NCBI RefSeq assembly: GCF_003815655.1
Contig: NZ_CP033917.1
Location: forward strand, 3,596,001-3,660,000
Length of the DNA: 64,000 nucleotides
Source: Chryseobacterium sp. G0201
Lineage (GTDB): Bacteria > Bacteroidota > Bacteroidia > Flavobacteriales > Weeksellaceae
Direction: 5' to 3'
Shown here: positions 53,075 to 61,693 of the stretch, one piece after another
Position numbering within the stretch: position 1 is the stretch's first letter
Layout: each line of letters starts with the position of its first letter
Notes under the pieces: model-generated
Seen by the model: only the letters and a program-made list of their open reading frames with translations
The model's database searches: none
Told to the model about the DNA's origin: nothing
Position numbers and translations under genes: made by a program

Positions 53075-53214
53075 ATTATGACCCAGCAAATATGAATTGA
53101 GCGTTAATGCATCTTAAATTTTATCATAAAAAAAGAATAAAAGCGCTTAGAAATTAAAAATTTAAAAATGAATTCAGTAGTTTTATACCTAAAATCTGCT
53201 GACAGATTAGTATT

Positions 53215-54015
53215 ATGAAAGATATTAAATTAATTGTAACCGATATGGACGGAACGTTTCTGAACTCTTCACACGAAGTAAGTCCGGAGTTTCCTGAAAT
53301 TTATGAAGAACTGAAAAAAAGAAATATTTTATTTGTTCCTGCAAGCGGGAGACAGATGTTGGGGATCACCAAATATTTTGGAGATATTGAGAATGAAATG
53401 GCTTTTATCGCAGAGAATGGAGGCTATATGATCTACAAAAATGAAGAATTATTTGCAGATAAATTAGGCTCTGAATATGTTGCTGAGATCATCAATACTA
53501 TCCGTAATATTTCTGGTGCTACGGCTGTATTATCAGGAAAGAAAAAAGCATATTATGAAACGGATAATCAGGGTTTTGTAGATTATATTTCACAATTTTA
53601 TACAGGAAATGAAAGGGTTGAGGATTTGACGCAAGCGTTGGATGACAGTATTTTTAAAATTGCCGTTTACCATCCGGAAGGTTCGGAAGAGCATTTGTAT
53701 CCTTTTTTAAAGCAATTTGAAAAGTATGATCTTGAAGTGGTGGTTTCAGGTCAATATTGGCTGGATATTATGAATAAAAATATCAACAAAGGAAATGCTC
53801 TTGAAAAACTGCAGAAAGTATTGAATATCACACCTGAACAAACCATGGTTTTTGGAGATTATATGAATGATATTGAGATGCTTAAAAAAGCACATTTCTC
53901 TTATGCCATGAAAAATGCACATCCTTCCGTGAAAGAAGCGGCAAGTTTCGAAGCGTGTTCTAATGATAATTTTGGAGTGTTGAAAACAATTAAAAGTTAT
54001 TTGAATAATAATTAA
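53215..54015 (+). CDS. Cof-type HAD-superfamily sugar-phosphatase-like hydrolase
   Basis: A 266-residue cytoplasmic HAD enzyme with the nucleophile and acid/base Asp10 and Asp12 in VTDMDGTFLNSS, motif II Ser/Thr in PASGRQ, and motif IV in VFGDYMNDIEML, with the C2-type cap between (AENGGYMIYKNEELF onward). Cof-type enzymes dephosphorylate sugar phosphates or flavin and pyridoxal phosphate; the exact substrate cannot be read from sequence. It is monocistronic with a strong terminator. Confidence 0.9.
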   Translation: MKDIKLIVTDMDGTFLNSSHEVSPEFPEIYEELKKRNILFVPASGRQMLGITKYFGDIENEMAFIAENGGYMIYKNEELFADKLGSEYVAEIINTIRNISGATAVLSGKKKAYYETDNQGFVDYISQFYTGNERVEDLTQALDDSIFKIAVYHPEGSEEHLYPFLKQFEKYDLEVVVSGQYWLDIMNKNINKGNALEKLQKVLNITPEQTMVFGDYMNDIEMLKKAHFSYAMKNAHPSVKEAASFEACSNDNFGVLKTIKSYLNNN

Positions 54016-54039
54016 AATTCAAAAATTTTACGATAAATA

Positions 54040-54073
54040 AAAAAAACAGGATGTCTTTGCACCCTGTTTTTTT
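54040..54073. terminator. Bidirectional terminator between the HAD and phytase genes
   Basis: AAAAAACAGGATG pairs with CACCCTGTTTTTTT (one mismatch near the loop) around TCTTTG. A-run and T-run on opposite sides make it work for both convergent genes. Confidence 0.8.
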
Positions 54074-54074
54074 G

Positions 54075-55100
54075 TTATTTCATATTAGCTTTAATCCTTT
54101 CTTCGATCACTCGCCAATCATAAATATGGAAAACTTTTCCGTTGCTCATAGCGACAAACATTCCTTTTGGGAATTTAGGTCCGAGATTTACGTTGGTGAC
54201 TTCCGAACCGTCACTTTCTTTTGTAGAAACAGGAATTTCTGCAATCATACCTTTTGCCGGATTTTCTCTTAAATACACATTAAAAGTATCTTTCTGCTGA
54301 TTGGAAACCATGATATATCCGGTGTTTACAGAAGTAGGGTAGATGGAAATGCCTTCCACATCAGATTTGAAATCGCCTTTTCCGAAAACCAGAAGTTCTT
54401 CGTTTCCTTTTGCCGGATCCGCATAATATTGATGAACACCAAACTGTTCATCGGAATAATAAATATATCCCATTTCATCATCTACAGCGATGCTTTCAAT
54501 TTCTTTCAAACCGCTGTATTTACCGAATTTACGGACAACTTCGCCTGTGATTTTTCCGTCTTTTTCAGATAACTTATACTGCCAAAGATAGCCGTCACTC
54601 GGTCCGGATTTTCTTCCTGCAATCACGAAAATTTCTTCCGTTTTCGGATTTTTATAGATTGAAATTCCCATCGGTCCGCGTTCTGTTTCACCATCAAAAA
54701 CGGTGAATTCTCCAACTTCTTTTAAATCAGGAAGTGAATATAATTTTACCTTGTTGGTTTCTCTTTCGGTCACTGCTGCAAAGTCGATTTTCTTTCCGTT
54801 TAAATTAAATCCGTATTCCAGATCAACATTATTCGGACGTTTTAAACCTAAAACTTTATTAATAATTTTTCCATCTAAATCGAAAGCGTACAAACCGCCA
54901 TTCGTGTCTTTATCTGTTCCGATGATGATACTTTTTGACGCGTCTTGAGGGTTGATCCAGATTGCGGGATCGTCGGTATCATACAAAACCGTTTCTGTAA
55001 TCGCAGTCGGCTGTAATTTTTTTCCTAATTGATGTTGCCCAACGCAATTTACCACAAACGGCAAAGTGGAAAGAGCTATGATGTAATTTATTTTTTTCAT
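54075..55100 (-). CDS. Beta-propeller phytase (3-phytase) lipoprotein
   Basis: A 341-residue protein. The start at 55100 gives a lipoprotein signal with lipobox VVNC (Cys19); an in-frame start 12 codons upstream (MVEKFKQIVINS) would weaken it. The six-bladed propeller is recognisable from YDTDDPAIWINPQDASKSII, GTDKDTNGGLYAFDLDGK, RPNNVDLEYGF, AVTERETNKVKLY, GRKSGPSDGYLWQY, EIESIAVDDEMGYIYYSDEQ and DVEGISIY (pieces). These carry the acidic calcium ligands of BPP enzymes. It hydrolyses phytate to release phosphate, anchored at the outer membrane or periplasmic face. It lies next to a TonB receptor gene on the same strand. Confidence 0.93.
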   Translation of the reverse strand: MKKINYIIALSTLPFVVNCVGQHQLGKKLQPTAITETVLYDTDDPAIWINPQDASKSIIIGTDKDTNGGLYAFDLDGKIINKVLGLKRPNNVDLEYGFNLNGKKIDFAAVTERETNKVKLYSLPDLKEVGEFTVFDGETERGPMGISIYKNPKTEEIFVIAGRKSGPSDGYLWQYKLSEKDGKITGEVVRKFGKYSGLKEIESIAVDDEMGYIYYSDEQFGVHQYYADPAKGNEELLVFGKGDFKSDVEGISIYPTSVNTGYIMVSNQQKDTFNVYLRENPAKGMIAEIPVSTKESDGSEVTNVNLGPKFPKGMFVAMSNGKVFHIYDWRVIEERIKANMK

Positions 55101-55189
55101 TGAATTGATAACAATTTGTTTAAATTTTTCAACCATAAAAGACGAATATTCTTAACATTATTTCTGCCTCATCATTTATACAGTTAGTT

Positions 55190-55257
55190 TGTCATTCCGT
55201 AGGAATCTAGACTTTGCTTTAATAACGATGTTGAGATTCCTACGGAATGACAAACGG
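55190..55257. repeat. Large hairpin repeat with TTCCGTAGGAATCT arms
   Basis: TTTGTCATTCCGTAGGAATCT (starting near 55189) and its reverse complement AGATTCCTACGGAATGACAAA (ending near 55253) surround about 24 bases; arms of roughly 20 bases pair almost perfectly (given here as the parts TTTGTCATTCCGTA/GGAATCT and AGATTCC/TACGGAATGACAAA). The size and lack of T-run suggest a mobile or dispersed palindromic element rather than a terminator. It separates the receptor gene from the phytase gene. Confidence 0.7.
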
Positions 55258-55319
55258 CACACGTTATGTTTTATTAAACTTTTGTGCCTTTTATGGTTGA
55301 TATTTTTCTTTAAGTTTAA

Positions 55320-58130
55320 TTAAAAATCAAACTTCACACCCATATTAAACTTCGGTCTGTAATATTCAACCTGCGCAGTTCTGTCCGGAATTCCCTGATA
55401 ATATCTCAACGGCTGATTCGTCAAATTATTAGCTTCAGCAAAAATTCTCAACTGACTTGTAATTTTATAAGAAGCATTGGCATCAAGGAATAATTGGTTG
55501 TCGTAATAACGGTCTTCAAAAGCATTTCCGCCCAATTCATCAATGTAATGAGAAGCATAATTCATAGAAACTCTTGCTGAAAAGCGTTTGTTTTCCCAAG
55601 AAAGCGATCCGTTGAACATATGTGGAGCCGTTCCAGGAAGTCCGACATCGGTTCTTTCAACGCCGTCTTCATTGGTGATTCCTTTGGCTTTTGAATGCGT
55701 GTAGGTGTAATTTACATACACTCCCAAACCTTTCCAAAACGCTCCCGGAATAAAGTCTAATTGTCTTTGTAAAGCAACTTCAAAACCGAAAATATTTACA
55801 TTTTCACCATTTCTTTGTTGGGTGAAACTCCACTTATTTTCACCTGCCGGAATCGGGTTTGACTGTCCTGCAAAATCTTGAGCAAAATTTGTTGCAGAAT
55901 AATTTCTCCTTGAATACGTATAAATAAAATCCTTTAAATTCTTGTAAAATACTCCTCCTGAAAGGATTCCGACAGATTTAAAATATTTTTCCGCCATAAA
56001 ATCGAAATTGTAAGCATAGGTTGCCTTCAAATTCGGATTTCCTGCAGAAATGGCTTCGTCACCTGAAATTACATTTAAATAAGGAACCAAAGCGTAATAA
56101 TTCGGACGCGCCAAAGCGGTTGTAAACGCTGCACGAAGAACCAAATTCTGAACCGGAACATATTTAAATGATAAATTCGGAAGGACATTCGTATAAGTAT
56201 TGGTATTGGTGATTTTTCCTACCAAATCTTCTTCGTCCAGCACGTAATTTCCTGTATAATCAATTTTTGTACTTTCGATACGGGCTCCGACAATCATTGA
56301 AAATTTATCGCTGAAATCCTGATCCCAACGGATGTATCCTGCGTAAATATTTTCTTTTGCCTTGTAATTTCCGGAAAGAAATTCTTCAGGTTTTGATTCT
56401 GAATTAAATAAATTAGGGTTAAATAAATCCAATCCACCCAAATATGGAGCTGCTGCGAAAGTTCCCGGAACGTAATTTCCCGGCTGGAAGTTGTGTCCGT
56501 CAAAATTAGTTGTCGGAACAGACAGCAAACTTCCCATATCATTGATCGGTTCGAAAGCAAAATAATCATTTTCTCTTTCTTTTTCCTTCAAACGTAAACG
56601 CGCACCCACACGGATTCTTCCTTTTTGATCTTCAATTACAGAAAACGGAAAACGGACATTAACTTTTCCTCCAAATTCTTTTTCCTGAGTGAAGCTATTT
56701 GAGTCAGAAAGATCACTTAATTCATAATTTCCCAGATTGTCGGGAGTAAGTGGTGTGATCATCGGTCTTCTCGGATCGCTGAAATTGGAAGAAAAGGTAA
56801 GACCATCATTTTCAAATTCGATATAACGTTCGTGAGGCTTCTTTTCGCTTGCGGTTGCGTAGTTCATTGACCAATCCAAATCAATTTTAGTTCCTAGAAG
56901 ATGTTCTCCTCTCAAAGCATAATTTTGGACTTTTTGTCTTTCAAGACGGGTGTTGTCATTGTCGAAATCTCCACCTTTGTTTTGTCTTGTGATACTGCCT
57001 TTCCAGCCTGTAATTTCACTTTCATCATCACTGTAAACTGGCTTTATTTTGTAGCCTAAAGCATAACGGTTTTCCTTATCATTTCTGAAATTATACATAG
57101 CAGAAGCGTAGATTTTGTTTTTAGAATTAAATTCATAATCCAAATTCAAATCAAAACTGTGTCTGATACGGTGCTCGTTGTAATAACGGACTCCCATTTT
57201 GCTTATATAAGCGGTTTTTGCAGCATCATCAGCAATTGCCCATGTCGGTTCAATATTATCCGAACCAAAATTATTGTTATTATATGAAAAACTGAATACA
57301 GCGCCTAATTTTTTGTTTAAAAAACGGTCCCCATAGACCAATCCGGCTGTATAATTTCCTTTTTCACGGATTGGACTGTAGCCTCCTGCAACCGTAGCGG
57401 AAATTCTTTGTCCGTTCGGGGAAGCTCTTGTAATCAAATTAACTGAACCTCCAATGGCATCGGCATCCATATCGGGTGTCAATGTTTTATTCACCTCAAT
57501 CGTAGCGATCATATCGGAAGGAATCAAATCCATCTGAACATTACGGTTATCACCTTCAGCAGACGGAATTCTATCTCCGTTCAACGTTACGGAGTTTAAG
57601 TTTGGAGCAAGTCCACGAATGATTAAATTTCTTGCTTCACCCTGATCATTTTGAATGGTAATTCCCGGAACACGCTTCAATGCATCACCGATATTGGCAT
57701 CCGGAAAACGTCCGATCTGGTCGGATGAAATAACGTTGGTGATATTTGAGTTATTTTTTTGTTTATTTAAAGCTCTTGCCTGATTTTTAAGAGTTGCCCC
57801 GGCAACCACGACTTCTTCAATTGTTGTTTCTTTTCTAGCAAAAACGATATTTTGTTTGGTGTTTTTATCAGATTCTACAGAAACGGTATATTCATGAGTT
57901 CCATAACCTAAATAATCTATTTTCATAGAATAATTTCCTGCAGGAACGTTCAGAAAAACAAAATTTCCGTGTTCATCGGAAGTGGTGTAAATATTTCCCG
58001 GTGACAGAGAAATTTTTGCTCCGGGCAATGCAATTTTAGAATCGTCGTTGATATTTCCCGAAACGGTACCTGATTGAGCATAAAAATAAATTGATGCACA
58101 AAACAAAACGGATGTAAAAATTTTCTTCAC
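55320..58130 (-). CDS. TonB-dependent receptor associated with phytase
   Basis: A 936-residue receptor with signal peptide ending at FYAQ, a carboxypeptidase-regulatory-like domain (about 20-100: GTVSGNINDDSKIALPGAKI), a TonB box region (TIEEVVVAG), a plug of the TIGR01782-like class (QIGRFPDANIGDALKRVPGI, LTPDMDADAIGGSVNLIT) and a barrel ending in FNMGVKFDF. The same kind of receptor is often found beside phytase or phosphatase genes in Bacteroidota and Caulobacterales. It is upstream of phytase in the same direction, 220 bases apart. Import of a phosphorylated compound or inositol phosphate is inferred from this neighbour. Confidence 0.88.
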   Translation of the reverse strand: MKKIFTSVLFCASIYFYAQSGTVSGNINDDSKIALPGAKISLSPGNIYTTSDEHGNFVFLNVPAGNYSMKIDYLGYGTHEYTVSVESDKNTKQNIVFARKETTIEEVVVAGATLKNQARALNKQKNNSNITNVISSDQIGRFPDANIGDALKRVPGITIQNDQGEARNLIIRGLAPNLNSVTLNGDRIPSAEGDNRNVQMDLIPSDMIATIEVNKTLTPDMDADAIGGSVNLITRASPNGQRISATVAGGYSPIREKGNYTAGLVYGDRFLNKKLGAVFSFSYNNNNFGSDNIEPTWAIADDAAKTAYISKMGVRYYNEHRIRHSFDLNLDYEFNSKNKIYASAMYNFRNDKENRYALGYKIKPVYSDDESEITGWKGSITRQNKGGDFDNDNTRLERQKVQNYALRGEHLLGTKIDLDWSMNYATASEKKPHERYIEFENDGLTFSSNFSDPRRPMITPLTPDNLGNYELSDLSDSNSFTQEKEFGGKVNVRFPFSVIEDQKGRIRVGARLRLKEKERENDYFAFEPINDMGSLLSVPTTNFDGHNFQPGNYVPGTFAAAPYLGGLDLFNPNLFNSESKPEEFLSGNYKAKENIYAGYIRWDQDFSDKFSMIVGARIESTKIDYTGNYVLDEEDLVGKITNTNTYTNVLPNLSFKYVPVQNLVLRAAFTTALARPNYYALVPYLNVISGDEAISAGNPNLKATYAYNFDFMAEKYFKSVGILSGGVFYKNLKDFIYTYSRRNYSATNFAQDFAGQSNPIPAGENKWSFTQQRNGENVNIFGFEVALQRQLDFIPGAFWKGLGVYVNYTYTHSKAKGITNEDGVERTDVGLPGTAPHMFNGSLSWENKRFSARVSMNYASHYIDELGGNAFEDRYYDNQLFLDANASYKITSQLRIFAEANNLTNQPLRYYQGIPDRTAQVEYYRPKFNMGVKFDF

Positions 58131-58156
58131 TTTCTTTTCTTAGATTTAAATTCGAG

Positions 58157-58164
58157 CAAAATTA
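58157..58164 (-). promoter_or_regulatory. -7 box for the phytase-associated receptor
   Basis: TAATTTTG on the minus strand fits TAnnTTTG and lies 27 bases before the start codon. No clear TTTG partner. Confidence 0.45.
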
Positions 58165-58276
58165 AAGGCTTCGAAAGAAAATGATTTGAAGTGAAGGTTA
58201 CGATTGTTTTAATAAATCATGAACAGAAAGCTAATGTTCATCGTGATATTGGCTTATGATCTATTGACTAAATGTT

Positions 58277-59140
58277 TTATACTAATTTTTTGAAGTTTTG
58301 TAGCGTTTCTATAACCTCTTTCGGTTTTTCATTTTCAAAAATATGTGATTGATACACTCTTTCAAATGTTTCAGCAGTTCCTGAAGCGATAATGTTTGGT
58401 AAGTTTTCACTTTTTAGCATTTCGGTCAACCCTTTCATTTCATCAATTCTCCTGAAAATATGCTGCGGATAAGTTGGGGTAGTTTTTATAAGATCCTGAT
58501 ATGTTCCGGGAAGAAAATCCTGAAGACTTTCATTCAGTTCGTCAAGAATTCCGAAATGAGCAGCGGCAGTCATTGTTTCAAAAAATAAGGCGTTTATTCC
58601 TTTATTCACCATCGAAAAAAGCAGTTTGTAAGCTGATGCGGCTTCTGTTTTTTCGCCTGCATCTTTTATTTTGAAAACTTTTCCAAAAAGATTTAAGAAA
58701 AGATTTCTATGAGTTCCACTTACAACCAAAACTCCGGTTTCAGGAATATCTTTGGAAGCTCCCATAACGGCACCATTCACAAATTGGATATTCATTGATA
58801 AAAGTAGTTTTTCAATGGATAAAGCCATCGCAGGAGTATTAGAATTTAAATCAACATACAACGGTTTGTTTGAAGTATTTTTTAAACATGAAATGATATT
58901 TTCTGCAAGTTTCAAACTTCCTTCAGGACTTGTAAGAGAAATAATTACATCAGCTTGTTCCACTGTATTTTGCAAGGAACCTATATTTTTAATTCCGGCA
59001 TTTTGGATGTTTCGAAGGGTTTTCTCAGACCTTCCTTCTCCGGCAGTGATCACTTTAAAGTTACTTTTTATAAGTGCTTTTGATATTTGAGTTCCCATAT
59101 CTCCCGGAGAAAGTAGGGCAATTACCGGCTGAGTCTGCAT
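58277..59140 (-). CDS. NAD(P)-binding 6-phosphogluconate dehydrogenase-like protein with DUF1932 domain
   Basis: A 287-residue protein with an N-terminal Rossmann fold (ALLSPGDMGTQISKALIKS, in place of the usual GxGxMG) and ADVIISLTSPEGSLKLAENI, LYVDLNSNTP and QFVNGAVMGASKDIP, as in beta-hydroxyacid dehydrogenases. The C-terminal helical region (AASAYKLLFSMVNKGINALFFETMTAA) fits DUF1932. A Lys-based catalytic site (KLLFSMVNKG) is present. The substrate is unknown; no neighbour gives a hint. Confidence 0.8.
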   Translation of the reverse strand: MQTQPVIALLSPGDMGTQISKALIKSNFKVITAGEGRSEKTLRNIQNAGIKNIGSLQNTVEQADVIISLTSPEGSLKLAENIISCLKNTSNKPLYVDLNSNTPAMALSIEKLLLSMNIQFVNGAVMGASKDIPETGVLVVSGTHRNLFLNLFGKVFKIKDAGEKTEAASAYKLLFSMVNKGINALFFETMTAAAHFGILDELNESLQDFLPGTYQDLIKTTPTYPQHIFRRIDEMKGLTEMLKSENLPNIIASGTAETFERVYQSHIFENEKPKEVIETLQNFKKLV

Positions 59141-59382
59141 TGCTGTTGATTTTTATTTTTTGAAAATATTAACAATACAAATCTCCTTAATTTTTTTCAA
59201 TCTGTAAAACGTTTTGTTTCGATGGGATTGATTGTTGAAACCGATGGATGAGTTTAACTATATAAGTTTAAAATTGTCCTGTCAAAATCTATGAAAATGT
59301 CAATGTTTCAGGTCTGCTAATAACTTTTTCTTTTTAATAATCTATAGTTGAACTTAATTTTAATAATTTATCTTTAGCCTCG

Positions 59383-59485
59383 AAAAAATATCTTAATAAG
59401 CAACACCATTTCCTTTTCATATATTCAAATTTATACCTTATTATAATTTATTTTTTTGTTCCCCTGTTTTTTGGGGAATTTTTTT
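59383..59485 (+). ncRNA. Possible small RNA, about 100 nt
   Basis: A TTG at 59348-59350, an 18-base gap and TATCTTTA at 59369-59376 resemble the flavobacterial promoter (last base A instead of G). A strong terminator ends at 59485. Nothing in between codes for protein. The transcript start is estimated seven bases past the box. An early-terminating leader of the downstream gene is an alternative. Confidence 0.35.
59459..59485 (+). terminator. Strong intrinsic terminator with no upstream protein gene
   Basis: TTCCCC and GGGGAA pair around TGTTTTTT and are followed by TTTTTTTA on the + strand. The nearest upstream gene is on the other strand, so the terminator must serve a non-coding transcript or a leader. 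Confidence 0.75.
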
Positions 59486-59680
59486 ATCTCTTTTTTTTCT
59501 GATTTTTAATGAAAATTTCACGTACTATTTTAAGATAAGCAATTTATTTAGTTGTATCTTAGAAAAATATTTACGTTACGTGAAGCTGCTGATATTTGAT
59601 TATTATGTTTTTGTTGCCATTCGCTTCGCTTTATTATATTGTTGTATAGATGGCATGCAGCGCTAAATTTCAAATCTATT

Positions 59681-61183
59681 ATGAATGGATCCGCATCTGA
59701 AACACCTTATTCGGAGTTTCTCAACGGTTTTTCAACTTCTCTTCACAATCTTTTTCAAAAAGAAAATATTGATAAGCTAAGTCTTTCCCGAGGACTTCCA
59801 CCACATGTCTGGAAGGAAATAATGAATCTGAAACCATTATCTGTAGCCATTCCGGAAGAATTTGGAGGGAGAGGAGTAAAGGTGAAGGAGTGCTTGGGTA
59901 TTTTATCGGCCGCTTCTTATGAATCACTTTCGTTGTCATTAACATTTGGGATTAATATTGCCCTTTTCCTAGAACCTGTAGCCAAATACGGAAATGATCT
60001 GGTAAAGGCTGATATTTTTAAAAATTTCCTTGATCATGGAGCAATGGGAGGTTTAATGATCACTGAGCCGGATTATGGAAGTGATGCATTAAATATGAAA
60101 ACCCAAAATACATTAATAGATAATGAATACCATATAAAAGGAACAAAACACTGGCAGGGATTGACAGGATTGGCAAATTATTGGCTGATAACGTCAAGAA
60201 ATGCAAATTCTGAAGGAAAATTGTCCAGAGACGTAGATTTTTTCATTGCTAATACTCATTATAGAGAACAAAATATTGAAGTTTTAGAATATTATGACAA
60301 TCCGGGATTGTACATGATTCCTTACGGATTAAATAAAATTGATATCCGAGTTCCGGAATATAATAAATTAACTCCCGAAACAACAGGTCTGAAAATGATG
60401 CTCGACACGCTTCATCGAAGTCGATTACAGTTTCCGGGAATGGGAATGGGTTTCCTGAAAAGAATGTTGGATGAAGCTACAAAACACTGTCAGGAAAGGG
60501 TAGTGGGAGCTTCTAACCTGTATGCTTTAGATCAGGTTCAGTATCAATTGACTAGAATGCAGTCGTTTTTCACGCTTTGTTCTGCCATGTGTGCGAAAAG
60601 TTGTAAAGTAAGCGGAATTGATCATGATGTTTCTGGAAGCGGTGCTCATGCGAACAGTATGAAGGCTTTGGTGACAGATATGATGCAGGAATCTGCTCAA
60701 GTTCTTGTTCAGCTTTCTGGTGGAAAAGGATACAGAACGACTCACATCGGAGGTCGCGGAATTATGGATAGCCGACCTTTTCAAATCTTTGAAGGTTCTA
60801 ATGAGATGCTTTATACTCAAATTTCGGAAGGAATTTTAAAAGATATGAAGAAGAAAAAGATCGAAAATTTTGCCGAATATCTTGCTATTAATGAATTGAC
60901 CAATAATTCAGTGAAATTATATGCTAAAGAATTGGATTTCAATATCAACACAGCGCTTTCTCAACGAAAAATGATCGATCTTGGAAAAGTTCTTGCCAGA
61001 GTAGTTACAGTGAATGATTTGTTGGAATTAAATAATTCAGGATTCAGCCAGGAACTTACAGATAGTGCTGTAGAGGTTGTGAGACAGGATATTGTAACGC
61101 TTCTTAGCTCGATGAATCAACATCAGAATTTAAATATTGTAGAACATAATAACGATAAAAGTGATTGGATGAAGTTTTCGTAA
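59681..61183 (+). CDS. Acyl-CoA dehydrogenase family protein
   Basis: A 500-residue flavoprotein with the three acyl-CoA dehydrogenase parts: helical N-domain (AIPEEFGGRGVKVKECLGIL), middle beta-domain (GGLMITEPDYGSDALNMKTQ, HIKGTKHWQGLTGLANYWLI) and C-terminal helical domain (VQLSGGKGYRTTHIGGRGIM, FQIFEGSNEMLYTQISEG). The ATG at 59681 is preferred; an in-frame TTG at 59639 would add 14 residues with no family support. It uses FAD and presumably oxidises an acyl-CoA thioester in the cytoplasm. It is longer than the usual 380-400 residues because of an extended C-terminal tail. The gene is monocistronic. Confidence 0.9.
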   Translation: MNGSASETPYSEFLNGFSTSLHNLFQKENIDKLSLSRGLPPHVWKEIMNLKPLSVAIPEEFGGRGVKVKECLGILSAASYESLSLSLTFGINIALFLEPVAKYGNDLVKADIFKNFLDHGAMGGLMITEPDYGSDALNMKTQNTLIDNEYHIKGTKHWQGLTGLANYWLITSRNANSEGKLSRDVDFFIANTHYREQNIEVLEYYDNPGLYMIPYGLNKIDIRVPEYNKLTPETTGLKMMLDTLHRSRLQFPGMGMGFLKRMLDEATKHCQERVVGASNLYALDQVQYQLTRMQSFFTLCSAMCAKSCKVSGIDHDVSGSGAHANSMKALVTDMMQESAQVLVQLSGGKGYRTTHIGGRGIMDSRPFQIFEGSNEMLYTQISEGILKDMKKKKIENFAEYLAINELTNNSVKLYAKELDFNINTALSQRKMIDLGKVLARVVTVNDLLELNNSGFSQELTDSAVEVVRQDIVTLLSSMNQHQNLNIVEHNNDKSDWMKFS

Positions 61184-61693
61184 ATAAACTTGAAAATTAG
61201 AGGATAAGGAACGTAAATTAATATATTTTTGATAATCAATTAATTAAAATAGCAGTTATTCGGTTTATTTGTTGTATATTTGTACAATAATTAATAATTA
61301 GGCTCTTGCCTTTGCTTTCTGTTACAGATTAGAACTAACAATTTTCTTCTTTCAGTTTTTGCTCTTTCAGCCGCGGGTTTTATAAACTGGCCAACTGAAT
61401 TTCCAAACTACCGAAAACAATTAGGAAACCATTCCTAAAAGCTTTATCCTTTTTAAAAATTATTGCAAATAAATTCGACATTTTTAAAAATTGAGAATTT
61501 GTAGAATTGGCTGATGAAAAGGTCATGGAAAGTTATTGCAGGATTCAATACTATTGATGAAAGCAAAAAAATGGATGAATAAAAGAAAGTTGATTTTTCT
61601 CTTCCAATTATTCTCAAAAAAGATGATAATTTTAAATTCCTTAAAAAGTATTTGATCTTATATAACGTCGGGAGATCCGGCAAAACCCCATGA
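61184..61693. other. Promoter and long untranslated leader of the cold-shock operon
   Basis: After a short gap there is a -7 box at 61275-61282, then about 400 bases without a supported gene before the DEAD-box start. The leader includes two copies of TTTTTAAAAATT (about 61450 and 61479) and a pyrimidine-rich stretch (TTTTCTTCTTTCAG). The length is like that of cold-shock mRNA leaders in other bacteria, which refold with temperature. Confidence 0.55.
61275..61282 (+). promoter_or_regulatory. -7 box of the cold-shock operon
   Basis: TATATTTG is an exact match to TAnnTTTG, identical to the tRNA-Ser and regulator boxes in this window. The -33 TTTG is not clear. Confidence 0.5.

Larger units (their letters stand above)
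59141..59680. other. Intergenic region before the acyl-CoA dehydrogenase gene
   Basis: About 540 AT-rich bases between divergent genes. It contains a candidate promoter (59348-59376) followed 80 bases later by a strong + strand terminator (59459-59485), then about 195 bases up to the start codon. There is no reading frame of note. Confidence 0.5.

Noticed and set aside
59639..59680. TTG start for the acyl-CoA dehydrogenase
   Set aside because: The added residues do not resemble the family, and an ATG lies at 59681.
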